NCBI GenBank assembly: GCA_036852015.1
Contig: JAANDG010000020.1
Location: forward strand, 1-64,000
Direction: 5' to 3'
From: Pelodera strongyloides
Taxonomy: Eukaryota; Nematoda; Chromadorea; Rhabditida; Rhabditidae
DNA: 64,000 nucleotides
Part shown: in pieces, positions 1-12,881 of the stretch
How positions within the stretch are numbered: the stretch's first letter is position 1
Layout: each line of letters starts with the position of its first letter
Translations under genes and position numbers: made by a program
The notes under the pieces: generated by a model
What the model saw: only the letters and a program-made list of their open reading frames with translations
Databases searched by the model: none
Told to the model about the DNA's origin: nothing

Positions 1-499
1 TACCGTAACACAAATTCAATGTACATGTGGGGCACTGAAATCTGCCAAACAGTGCGGCGTATGAATTGCGCGTTTAGTGATTAGCGACCCTGACCCTTTA
101 ACTAAACAAAACTAAAAAAAAGGAACACATATCATACAGTATATAAGCTCTCTAGACACAGTTGTAAGTAAATAAAAAAAAAACAATACAAGCAACACTC
201 GTGAAATCAATGTTATGCATGGAAAGACAGACTAGCGTAGAAGCAAAAGAAAACTACTGTAACATTCATGCCAACACATGTTATTGATTAGTAATAGTAA
301 ACATGATGCTATAATAGTATCAGGTTGTACATATACAACTCAACTTGTGTCTACCAAAAAAGTTTCCTCTCCATGTCTATGAGGACACATAAAGTAATGT
401 AATGTAATAGTGAGTGATGGTGGAAAAAAAATAAGTGGCAAATCTCAAAATAAGGGTCGTGCGCAGAGAGTATTCACGGGTGTAACTAGCAATTCTTAC
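1..499. other. Left edge: alx-1 intron, no exon assigned
   Basis: The intron after the last recognised alx-1 exon starts at 499 on the minus strand. The rest is AT-rich. An acceptor-like site on the minus strand ends near 35, but the codons after it are not proline-rich, so I did not add an exon. The terminal alx-1 exon or exons probably lie outside the window. Confidence 0.5.
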
Positions 500-3400
500 C
501 TTGCTGCTGTTGCACTGTTCGCGGGGGCGGAATCGGGGCCTCCACGTCGCCAGAAGCACCTAAAGGGCAAAGGGACGGTGAAAGCCGTTTGACGAGGCAG
601 GGAAATTATTAAACTAATGAAGTCCAAGGGTGAACGCTCGCCATGTCTGATGCCTACAGATCTAGAGAATAATCAAAATGAGATTGTTACGGTTACGGGG
701 CAGCAGAAAGAAATACAAGATTGAAGCTAAATAAGGTGTCAAAGAAGAAAAGGTAAGGTGCTACTGCGTGGTGCTGTGCTGGCAAATCTGTAGCACAGGT
801 AGTGAGTAGAAGAAATCAATATCATAAATCTCATAAAATCAATTTAAAAAAAATCACTCACCGGCTGCAGCCTTTGGGGGCGGAGGGCGTGGCGGCGCGG
901 CAGCACCAGAGCCTGGAAATTTATGCGGTTAAGCGTTAAAAAGAAATTGATAACAAATATACCAAATGTTTCTCTAACGAAGCACATAGAAAAGAAAGGC
1001 ACAAATGGAATTCAAAGTATTTCCCATTTGAGTTCCTATACGTAACTTAGAACACATCTCGAAAACACTTCAACGTATAACCTATACCTAGACATGCTCA
1101 AACCACAAAAATACAACATTCACAAGTACTACACCACAAACTTACGTATCATAACACCAATTACTGACCGTCGTCTGAAACGTGTTTTATATGAAATTTC
1201 AAAAATTTTCTCAATTTCGCAGGTTACCGGAACCGAACTCTTGACCCATTTCTCGAGATACAGTAACACTAGCAATACACTACCTGAGCCTCCTCCACCG
1301 ATAATGTTCTGCTGAACTTGTCTCATCAGGTCCTCCTTTTCCGTCTGGCGGGCAAATGCAAAATCGGAAACCTTTTGTTGTAGCTTGACAAGGATCGGGG
1401 TGAGATCGTTGTAGAACTAAATAGAAAGGTTATGGTGCGCTTTCTAAAAAAAATCTAATCTAACTCCATTCTCCGATTCTCCCTAACACCTATTAGAATA
1501 AAAAAATAAGGTTTCACGGCGGGATCAAATTACACAACTTTTTCATCCGCGAATAACTGCAAGCTAAATGGAACACAGGCATACTACTTCCTCTTGCGTA
1601 ATTGAACCCAACGGCAACGTTGATCTATTTTATCGACTGAACTTACGACGAATATAAGATGGGCGGGCAAATGCACTAAGTCGACAGACCATTGATAACA
1701 GATGACATAACACCAATTGCTCCAAACTCCAAGGAACCACCGTACCTTAGTTCCCTCCTCCAAGTTTCCCTTCAACTCGATGTAAGCGTCGTGGGCAACG
1801 GCTAGCATCTTCAGCACTCGTTCTCTCTCGACTCCCGTAGTAGAAGCTGACTTCTCTCCCATAAACTTGTTGTTCCATTGCTGAAAACTCGTCAATGTAA
1901 GGTAGCCTGAGCTAGAGACGGGGCGAAAGGAAAAGAGTTGTTACATCGACTTTCAGAATAACAAAGAATCGTCAACTGCTGCAACAAGTGCAAAATAGTT
2001 AATGATAACTTATTTCCAGGTTGCATAATGCTTTCATTTGGTAAAAGGCGACAATTACTGTATATGGAAAATCAAAGAAAAGGGGAACCAATAGTAAAGC
2101 CATTAAAATATAATACTACGAGTAAATAAAAATAAAACAGGGTACGATAATCTTAACAATTAGATTTGGGAGATCACTAAGTCACTAAGGTCTTCCTAAG
2201 GTTCTACCTGAACTTGCTCCATCATCCTGTCCTGCTTCTTCACAGATTCCTCAACCTTCTGCCGGACGGGACCGTAAATCTGAGCAATCTTCTCCTTTGA
2301 AATTTGTTCTTCATTCAGGAGTTGACTCTCTAAAAAATGATTATTGGGAACCGACCAAAAGAATTCAACAACTTTTAGGGTATACACTAATTGGTAATTG
2401 GTACTGCAGTTTGTTTAATCGTTAGAAGGCACAATTCACGCAGCATCGAAAATCGTAAAGCAAAACTACAAGTAGTTTTTCCCAGCGCATAAAACATCCC
2501 CATCCATATCTTCAGAGAAAATTCGACAAAATATATTAAAACTAATAACTAATACTAATACTAATACTAATACTAAAACAAAGAAAACTAAAAAAAAAAG
2601 AAACTAAGAAAATTCTAATTATAACATCTGAATATATAAGAGAACACTAGCAAATCCTAATCAGGAACAACAAACACCCACCTGCCATCGCCTGCAGAAA
2701 ATCATTCGCCATATCACAGTTTACCGCCTTGAGGTCTTTTTCGAGGCGTTCGCGCTCAACCTAAATGCATCTGTTACTCTACTCTGTCTCATGATTTTAG
2801 TATAATCCAAATTGTGCGCGTAGTCTCGATACAGTAATAAATAAAATATACACAACTGGTATTCCAGTCGTGCCTGCCTTATGACATGACTTGACAGCAG
2901 ACAGCGTTAACACATGATGTGTCAGACTCTGTGTTGCATTATATAAAACACACCACATCACATATGCTATACAGTACACTCGATTACAACAAGGCAGGGT
3001 GCAGGGCTAGCCTTTACTGTAATGTCTGTTCTAATACTTCGACAAAACTAATCCCATAATACGTTATGTTATGAGGTCTACACCCGAATTGAGAAATCTT
3101 TCTCGATTCCTCGTTAATAATCCAAACGACTAACCTTAATCTCCTGTACTTCTCCCATGAGTCGCTTTAGATTCTGCACAGCATCACTCGCGCCTCCAGT
3201 CGCGTGTGCCGCTTGGCCGGGAATCGAATTACGGAGATCAACCTAAATAGAGATATTTACTTCGTGCAAAGGTGACGAAACCAAGATAAGATACAAGATT
3301 TTGAAATCACACAGCACAGGTACACTATTTACACCAAGATTTAACTTTAGTGTCAGCTAACTAGTTATTTTAGGTGTGACAAATATTACTAGGCGTACGT

Positions 3401-6400
3401 AGTGCAACACAATATATTATCCTTCTATGAGGCAGGAACCTCTCTTATCTACAAGCTGGACTACAGACTCTCATATCGCTTCCTTCTCAGATATCAGATC
3501 TCACCTCGTTCTTGCTCAGCAAATCAATGCCCTGCCGATTCGCCTCAAATTTATCCTTTACCATCTTGTCGGCATTGCTGGCCGTGTGGAGGATTCCACG
3601 GTACTTACCGATTTCCTGAATAAAACGTTCCTAATAATGTGTGACTGTGACTACAAATCAAAACTCAAATCATAGATCGATCATCGATGGTCTCTTTCAC
3701 TTTTTCAACTGATATGCAAGCTCAATTCACGCGAAAAAAAAACATGAACAAAGTTGGTACGGTAGCATAAGTGGAGTTTCTGTAGACATTTGAACTTCCA
3801 AAAGTACCGTGTTTCGCGCTAATTTCTATGCGATCAGTCACCAACAACAGTCATTAGTTAACAGTCTAGAACAACAGTCATTAGCGTACACAGTACGCCA
3901 ATGACACAAGACTGCTACTACAAACTCCAAACCTGGATAAGTGGTCCGGTCAGTTGTTCACTGCTCATTCTCGTCCACTTAGTTCCGAATTGTTTCCGAA
4001 GGTTGTCGTCCGAGTCCTTCTCCTCGTTCAGGACACGTTGAGTCTGTAAAACAAAATTATTAACGCATAGGAGCATACTGAATTCGGATAGGACTATGTT
4101 ATATATTAATAAATAAGAACAACAAATAACACACGTAACAACTAACATTCGAACGGTGTAAATACTGTGTCCGCGTCAAAAAACTACTTCAGACACAGGG
4201 AGAACCGTTCCGGTCGAAGTACCGTAAACGTAAACTGTCACTGACGAAGATAAGTAAAACGTACCTCGTTGACAATTTCCTCATTCCTCTTAAACAGCGA
4301 CGGCAGCTCGGTGAACATTCGCTGAAGTTCAGTGATTCCGCCGAGCTGTTTCACCTAAAGTGAATCCGTTTGCTTCTCAGTTACAGTAATGCCACCAACC
4401 TCGCATCACATACACGGATCAACAAAAAAAGGAAAGCAATGCGGAGTGCGAGGGTAAACTGTAAGGGACAAAGGAGTCAATACAAAGTTCATAATGACCT
4501 AAGACCTAAGGCAGTGAACGTATGTGAACGTAAGTTAACCAAGCTATGAAAACTGGAAAGATAAAAAAACTACCTACCTTCGAACTCTTCTGCTTAATAC
4601 TTTCAGGAAGTGTTTCCGTGGAGGCCACATCATCCAGAGCAGCGGGAAGATTCAAAGAAGCAAGCACTCTGAAATAAATTCTGAATATTGTATCCTATAC
4701 ATAAAAAAATCCGAAGATAGACATACCACCAAGAACTATCTAATCAGTAGAGAGACGACTAACTACACAGTTAGTCAGGGAGTCCCGTAGACCCGTCAAT
4801 CAATAAATATAAATCCAAGAAATGCAAATCAATAATATACCGTACCCATTCATCAACTGTGTGTGTTCTCTCATCCTCGCCGTTTCCATATTAATCATCT
4901 CGCCCTTGCGTGTCTCGTAACACTGCATTGCATTGTGCACTTGCACAGGAACCAACGAACCGAACATGTCTGAAAATAATGGAACAATTTAATTCTAAGA
5001 ACAGGAACTGTAAAATGAAGCATAATACAGTCTTACCAAGCCTAGCGTTAAATTTGAATAACTAGTTAGATATCAATGAATCACCCTCAAATAATGAGCA
5101 TGCTTCTGAACGTCTGAACCTGAAGTGAGGCAAAAAAATAAAAATACAAAACCTTTAAATCGAGGACTAAGCGGGTGTTCGACCGGGGTCGGCTTCGCAA
5201 GCACTGCCCGTGGAAGAGCTGGGAGACTGCGGAAGTCAGGCACGCGTTCGTGATACTAAAAATTAGAAAAGCCTTGTTAGAAGAAGTTAGAAGCAAACGA
5301 ACTTCACCCCTTTCTATGAGACATTGATATCAGAAAGTCCGGTGCGCCAGGAGTGCGCTAGACATTCGCGAATGGTGGTTTAAGCGTTCGCGCGCTCCTT
5401 GCGTGCACCTCCCGCCAATAAATCATGCCATAATAAACAGATGTGGCAAAAAATCTTATCCAAAACCTACGATAAAATCATTATCCTTCTTGGCGAGCAT
5501 GAGTGCCTTCTGAATGGGGGCCATTTCGTCAATGAGCGTTCCGGCTCCGATATACTTGCTGGCTTGTTCGGACAACTGAAATCGTCTTCTCAATAAAACG
5601 ATGTACTAATTTTAAAAGAAATCTTTACACTACACTCTCATTTATTTATCGATACGTATCCAACTAGGGCCTGCCCGGTCCACTACATCATATCTGTTGA
5701 TTGATCCCACTGTTTTTATATGTATAAGTTAATCACTTGTATGTTTCCAATGTATTTCCTCTTTTATACGTTGAACAGAACATCGAACTGTCGGCCAAAC
5801 TACACAAACAAAACACATAGGATTAGGATCTGCCATAGCGTTCCGAAACCCCCAAGACCACATAAATCAATCTACTGAAACACATCGAAATGGAGCCAAA
5901 AAAAATGAAAAAAAAGGAACGACCAAAGCAACAAATTCTAATATTCCCAATCAGCATTAACCAACTTCTCAAACACGAACCTTCACAGCCTCCTGCAGTC
6001 TCGAGATCTGTTCTCCAACAGTCTTCTCCTCAGCACATACAGTACCCTGATGGAAATGGGAGAGAGCCTGGTAACCGAGATGTTTGCCGGTGATCGTGTA
6101 GCCCCAATCCTGAAAATACAAGACAAACTAATATTTCGATGTATTATTACATATATTAGGAACAGAGGCACGTTTAAAGCACAATTCGTAGATTACTCCG
6201 ATCTCACTGACCTAATCAACTATGCCGTAGCTCACTAAACGAGCGCAATAACTAAGAACGCTAGTAATTATATCAAGTTATAAATCCAAAACACTAATTT
6301 CCCACCTTATCAAATAGTCCCTTCACTGTATCCTTGCTCATCAGCTTATAAGCTTCCCCGTAGAAATCGGCAGTTTGCGCGGAAATCTTGACCAGAGCTG

Positions 6401-8799
6401 AGGCTTTCATCTTGTCTGAAAACATGTGAACTTTAATTAAAAGCGCATATAAATAAAATAAATTCATCCGAATTTGAAGAACTACCAAAAAAACTGGAAG
6501 TCAGGAAAAATTATTACAATGAAATTATAACCTCAACCCACCAGTGCTCGCCTTAATATACACAGATTCCTGCGCTTGTGCGATCATCAGAGCTGACAGA
6601 GCGCTCAGTGTATCAGGCATGAGATCCGGGGTGGGGTCCTGTGAAAAGACAATAAATTAGTTCATTTAAATAAATAAAAAAGCACCGCGCCGACCGCTGT
6701 ATTATGTATATGACGAGCTGCACATATCACATTGGGTCATACCTCTAGCAAACAAAAATACCAGACTTTATATCGGAGCACAATTAGGTTTACATCTCAT
6801 TACTTACATGCACAGAGCAGAGAGCAGAAAAAGAAGAAGTCATGTATCTATCACATAGGTACTGAAAATGTCCAACTCGAACAAGTACCATTTATACACC
6901 AACCTGTTGTACCATTCCAAGGACACTTTTGGCGAGTTGATCGAAAACACCTGAAAACAATAAATAAATCACTAAATATGGCTAATGGTTGATAATTGTA
7001 CAGGCAATTTTCACTTATGACACGATGCAGATTCACATCAATGACATCAACATATGATGCATGCACCCTAGAAAGCTTTCTAAAGTTCTGAGGCATCTCC
7101 TTTTAAACAAGGTGAATATAAATAGTATCCCGTCATAGGACCTTGCAATGGAACAATACATGTACATATCCCCAAAGAAAGACTACCAAAGCTACGAACC
7201 TGCACTCTGCTTGAACAATTTGGCGGCAGTTTTCAAATCCTCGTCATTGTGCAAGGGTTGGGCGGATGCAATCTGAACAAAATTAATATGTAAACCAAAA
7301 ACAATTCCCAAGATACTGATACGACCCAGCAAATAAAAACAAAGTATATTCCCTACCTGTGACATCAGTGCTCCACAATTGAACAGAACGGCGGCCCTTT
7401 CAAAAGCACCATCCGACAAAGAGAGCGAGGCCTAAACACTTCACTTCCTTCTTATTGCAAATTGGGTGGCATGTAAGTTTAGATAACCGAAAATACTTCT
7501 TCATTCTTTACATGTATGGAATTAAGTGTCTCTGGCTCCTAATCATGCACCTAAAGAAATGCTCTCACAGCTTCACAAATTCACATTCGTAAGGTATATA
7601 TGATCTTACAGTTGAAAAGATACCTTATTGAAGAAGAAATTTCCCTTGTCGAATGCATCTCTCCACTTGAAAACGACTGGATTTTGCGTGGCAGAAATCA
7701 CAATCTTATTCTCGATGGCCACTAGCTGATCGTAGTACCTAGAAAATCGAAACATCATATTATAGGCTAAATTCCAAATCGGAATTATCCTATATATCCA
7801 AAAGTCATACAGAGCTCTGCTTCGATTACCAGTTGACTAAAGCAAAAAAAAAAATGTGTGAATAAACCTAGATTGTTCGTCGTGCACGCACAACTGAACT
7901 GAAACAAACTTAATCGTTGACTTGACGATAGAGGGAACAATAAAGAATAAGGTAACACACAACTTCAGAATTTGTTGAAATCAAAGGCCCAGGGTTGCCT
8001 AACATTGAGGTACCGTAGTAAGTAACAGAGTACAGAGTGCGAACCATACCGTGTTAGAAAGTCCAGTGCGGACTGATGTTTGTCCAACGGACTGCACACG
8101 GCCTTCGAGCGCAATTTGTTTAATTCTTGCACAGCTTCAGTAATCTGAAACACAACTCTATCATAAACAAAAGCTATCATACAAAACAGAGGCCGTGAGC
8201 CCTCCCTAGGGTCACCAGCGCTCTAAATCTCTTCTGCCCCCGCACTCTCTACGGACTCTTTATCTCCCTGGGGAGGCGAGGGAGGGCTCCCTGCGTGTTG
8301 GTGAATACGGCCGTACGGCCTCAGAGGATCTTGAATGTCTGAATAAAGGGCACTTGGTAAAACCCAAACTATGTTAAGGATTCATATTAAAAGTCGGAAG
8401 AAAAAAGAAAACGTCACAATCGTCTCCAATTTAATTTGTGACATTTGTAAAACACTACATATTCGAGCTCTACAAAAAAGCCAAACTACGATCTGGCACC
8501 ATGATCGTATTTATGTCATACAATTCACCGAGCACGCGTATAAATATAAGGAACAACGCTTCCGCTTCCGGGTAACTTCGCCGATACTTTTGAGATAGTA
8601 GCATATAACTCAGTGTGCGCAACCGTTCATCAGTAGGAATAAAACATGTAAAAACAAATAAGAAAGTAAAAAAGAAAGTTCCCACCTCGGCCTTATTGTC
8701 CTCCGATGTGTTATAAACAGAATCAATATGTGAAGTGAGCGGCTTCACCAAATCCACTTCATTGGTCGTCTTCAGAGGGACGCCCAAAAAGAAGGACAT
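500..8799 (-). CDS. alx-1: ALIX/BRO1-domain ESCRT adaptor (partial, 3' end outside window)
   Basis: ALIX homologue, an ESCRT-associated scaffold of endosomal sorting, membrane repair and abscission. Twenty-three in-frame exons: 8799-8686, 8144-8050, 7738-7624, 7431-7357, 7272-7200, 6950-6904, 6638-6542, 6415-6306, 6109-5981, 5575-5471, 5255-5153, 4969-4846, 4668-4578, 4354-4265, 4043-3933, 3615-3505, 3242-3135, 2760-2682, 2329-2208, 1880-1746, 1416-1284, 912-862 and 559-500, coding 759 residues. Residues about 2-360 form the BRO1 domain (FKWRDAFDKG near residue 95; WGYTITGKHLGYQALSHFHQ at 244-263). Residues about 365-715 form the helical V domain that in the family binds YPXnL peptides. A Gly/Pro-rich tail starts near 718 (PPRPPPPK, APIPPPR). 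The start ATG directly follows an acceptor (TTTGCAG), as expected for spliced-leader addition. The last exon ends in phase 1 with a GTAAGA donor, so roughly 100 more tail residues are expected to the left. Identity is secure; single exon borders are predictions. Confidence 0.95.
8189..8323. repeat. Inverted repeat with GAGGCCGT ends (in alx-1 intron 1)
   Basis: The unit starts GAGGCCGTGAGCCCTCCC and ends in ACGGCCGTACGGCCTC. It contains GGGAGGCGAGGGAGGGCTCC. The same family recurs at 35803-35945 in a bestrophin intron, and a related form with GGCCGTATGCACGAACG ends lies at 33909-34047. It is probably a small non-autonomous transposon. Confidence 0.55.
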
Positions 8800-8829
8800 C
8801 TGCAAACACAAACTATTATTATAGTTATT

Positions 8830-9074
8830 TTAAAGCAGTGCGACACGCGATTCGTGCATCATATCAATTTCAATTATCGTATTTATACTGGACAATATCA
8901 TAGTTATTTTAAAGCAGTGCGACACACGATTCGTGAATCATATTAATTATCGTATTTATACTGGACAACTTTTTCGCAGTATATTATATGCAAACTGCGT
9001 ATCACAATGCACCATAATTCACGGGAATACAAGTGTTCAGTATGCTTCACAAACCGCGTAACATGCCGCTTTAA
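8830..9074. mobile_element. TTAA-flanked MITE, GTGCGACAC family, with internal direct repeat
   Basis: The left end reads TTAAAGCAGTGCGACAC and the right end is the inverted CATGCCGCTTTAA. A 68-74 bp segment is present twice in direct orientation (about 8822-8895 and 8900-8967), differing by a few substitutions and one small deletion. Related copies are at 44553-44692 and 52662-52826, and a left end alone lies at 42018. Confidence 0.65.
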
Positions 9075-11364
9075 ATAAACCATTGCCAAGTCGCGAAAAC
9101 TAATACAAACGCAAAAAATCAATGTAATCAATGTAAGGGTAACGCGATCGAAAAATAGAATTGCGCAAAAAAGCAGAAATCAAATCACATATTTTACAGA
9201 TGTCAGAAAACGGATAAAGCAAGAGTTTACAGATATCAGATACGGATAATTTAGTAAACTTCCTAGATTTCCAATAGAGATATCCTGATGCCTGATATCC
9301 AAAATAAAATCCAAGAGACGTGAGCATTGCGAAAAAGAAAATCGAACAACTTGATGATTCATCACCACATGCACACAGTATCATATCTTATCATTATTTT
9401 GTTATCAAGCAAAAATTCATGATAATGATAATATATAAGAATACTTCAGGATTTCAGGGAAATGTTAGAACTGACAACGTATCTGATGACAAACACGAAA
9501 AGGTACCACGTATGACACGTATTCTATATTCCAGATCCAGATTCACAGGACAATCTCAATACTCATTATGACACATCAACTGGAATAGGGTGGAGTGCAA
9601 CGCTAATCACTAATCACTAATCACTAATAAGAATGCCAGAATCACTGAAAATACAAAACAGAAAAGGATAACACCATATGTAATGTAAACAACAATAACA
9701 AGGAAAACACTAAGCAAGGCTCAAAAAGGGAAATCGATTATGAGCAGCGATAAACAAAAAATGAAGAATCAAATATAAAATATTTTAATCTTAATATAAG
9801 AGGGGGGGGGGGATTTTATTGACGAAATAAGTAAATACAACTAAATCGATAACAGGACTGAGTCAGCTTGCTGACAGAAGATATCAGCTAAAATAATACG
9901 GGTCGCACTGACGCTTTCGAAACCGTTCACATTCACAAAGTACTGCTCTATTTTGTTTGACTTTATAGCTATGAAGTAATAAAAAGAAAGTGCATCATAA
10001 TCATAGGCAAGTCCACGGGAAGAAAAGGGCCAGGGCTAACCAACAAAGTTCTTACGTAATACGTTCTTTGCAATAATTCCCAGTACTATTCTACCTTACG
10101 TGTCGTGGTCCGAAGTAGTTAACAATTTCAGTTTCTTTTCATTAAGTTAAAAAGATTTCAATTTCTTCAAAAAATGAAAAAGAGAATTTTCCGCCAAAAA
10201 AAGTGAAATGAGTTTCGCGATCAATGATGCAGCCTACATTAGACTCTGTGAAAAATTGGATTCAGGAAATAGCGGGCAGATAATGGAGGAATCAGACGGA
10301 GTGAGGAGTGAAAAGGAGCAATGGCAATCGACACAACACAAATACAACAAATACACAACAAATAGAAAACAACAAAATGCTGAGCCCAAGTACCCAAGAT
10401 AAAATGGATTTACACCAAGCTAGTGTAAAATTAACTGCAAAGAAAAAATCCATGGTGTATATACAATACACAAAACAAACTGAAAAATAGCGAGACTACT
10501 TCATGTTTATTGTTTGATAAGACATAAGGTTGTGAAATTAACCACTCCACTCCACTGCCACTATGTGAGCTCAGAGGCTCAGACCATACCATCATTTACA
10601 ATGTTACTAATTAAACTAAGAAGTTGCGCAATAATATACAACAATATAACGGAGATTGGAATTTGGTTACGGACAGTAAGACAACAAAAAAAATTTGACC
10701 GGTACTGACGGTAAATAATGATAAAAATAAAGAAGGAACGATTTACAAAACGTGTTGTGTGTGAATTGTGAATGAGAAGTATTTCGTAACCGCAACAAAT
10801 AGAAAAATCAAGTGGCACTCGTGGGACATATCAATTATGGGTTTTTTTTTAAACGTAAGAGATAGAAGATAGAAATTAGAATGAAAACTCGCAAAGAGAT
10901 CGAGAATTTTGGCTGCGAGGATGGGAGGAAGATCCCTCTCCCTCTCTCTCCTCTACCAGTTTTCTTTGCACCTCTATGTTTACGTCTCGCACCTCTCTCT
11001 CTCTCCCCTTCTCACCTATCCCTATTCCCTATCCCTAACGACACTTCAAAAGTGATGGTGACTCATACGCTACCACACTTGTGCGTAATTTATTCTCTTT
11101 ATGACGTCACAATGAAACAACGATAGTGTAACGTGTAACGAATCATACGATTTTCAAATCTACAGTGGGGATAGTAATTAAAGTTCCTTTTGCGAAATTC
11201 ATACATTAAGTCATTGACTGACTGAATGTAGATACCACTGTCTACACAAAAGAAACTGCAAGAAAGTGGCTATCACGGGAAGCTCCGTTGCGCTTTAGTG
11301 AATGTGACAATAAAACATAAAAGTGAAAGAGATGCAATAAATACAAAAAAAGGCAAGTATCCTG

Positions 11365-11826
11365 TTAAAAAGGGACGGGCCCATCAAAATAAACCTATTT
11401 TTAGCATTTGTTCATTGTTGATTAAAGGGTGATTATTATAGTATATGCATGGCTGAATTTCAGCCAGATTTATCCCGCTGAAATTTATCGGTGTCGATAA
11501 TCGGAGACTCGGAGAACCATACCGTAGACGATCAACAATTGCACCACTATGTTGCGTGCCCCGGGGCAATATGGTTATATAGGCAGATACTCTCCCAGGT
11601 CCCAATCAGATCGAGGTATCCTCGGGGGACACGGTACGGAAATAAGGGTGCAATTATTGTTCGTCTACGGTATACTTCTCCGATTAACGACACCGGAAAG
11701 TTTCAGCATTTCAGCGGGATAAATCTGGCTGAAATTTAGCAGTGCATACATTATAAGAATCACCCTTTACAAAAACAATGAACACATGCTAAATATCGGT
11801 TTATTTTGATGGGCCCGTCCCTTTAA
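11365..11826. mobile_element. TTAA-flanked MITE, GGGCCCATCAAAATAAACC family
   Basis: The terminal inverted repeats read AAAGGGACGGGCCCATCAAA and the complement at the right end, with TTAA at both borders. This copy carries additional internal inverted repeats, including two copies of the motif CAGCCAGATTTATCCCGCTGA in opposite orientation. Shorter relatives lie at 23475-23866 and 30306-30702. No transposase is encoded. Confidence 0.8.
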
Positions 11827-12881
11827 TGCATAAATTTCAGAAAGATCGCATGTTAGAAACATTCTTCAGATTACAGACTTCCAGTGGCTAACAAACCTAA
11901 CAGCAAACCCAACAATTAATTTACATACACAACGTGTCCGCATACAGGGGGATGCCGTAAACAAAGAAAAACAATCAAATAAAGACAGAGTCTGACAAAT
12001 TACTTTCATAATACAGTATTCAAAAAGATCTCAACATACAGTACAGCAGACCGATGATAGCCGATATCTTCCCAATCGATTAATGGAACTCTGCAAATAA
12101 AGCGTTACAGCAATTAATAACACCCATTAGCAAACATATTGTGAGTCAGAAAATAAACTGGAATAAATTAAGCTTCCAAAATGAAGCAGTCCTTTTGGAA
12201 GCTTCATTATGATAAATGTATCCCCGTTGATAAAACAAACAAACAACAATAACAACTTGCAAAATATACTTCAACGAAAAGAACGGATTTCATTCGCAAA
12301 AAGTAATCATATTCATTCTATAACCGTTTATTATAAAGCACATGAGAGGTCAAGCATTACAACATACAAGTTAAAGAAAAAACGCTTATATAAAATGGTA
12401 TCACAAAAGTCGGTGCAAAACTTAAACATTAAATCGCTCCAAAAGATGCGAGAAAAATATGTAAAATCATATAATCAAAACATAGCGTTTAAAGGAATGA
12501 TTCTCTGATCAATCGATCAATAAAATATTTCTTAATATACGGTACTTCTGCAATAAATACATTTTTCTTTCATCAAAAATTTTACCTAATTTACAATTAT
12601 TTCGTATCACTTAAAAGTCAATGTCAAACTCTCAAACCAAGTATACAAACTGAACTTTGATATAACATTCAATTAAATAATAAAAAGAGTAATTTATGCA
12701 AGAATTATGGGCTCCCTATGGTGGACAGCAAAAAAAGAAAAGGATTTCTGTACTAAAGTGAGATGGCAGGAGGTCCATAATTGACACTTGCCAGAGATTC
12801 AATTAAAACCTATTTTTTACATAAACAATGCAAATTATATTTGAATTAGAGCAGAAATAGAAATCACCATACTCTCACTCC

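Larger units (their letters stand above)
8800..12881. other. Intergenic region between arx-7 and alx-1
   Basis: Four kilobases between the start of alx-1 and the stop of arx-7, both on the minus strand. It holds a TTAA-flanked element with an internal duplication (8830-9074), a short run of TAATCAC repeats near 9604, a G11 run near 9803, a pyrimidine tract (about 10930-11030) and a large inverted-repeat element (11365-11826). The small ORFs here (for example 10208-10402 and 12209-12508) have low-complexity, AT-driven composition and no recognisable domain. The alx-1 promoter should lie just above 8800, but I could not pick out a motif. Confidence 0.6.
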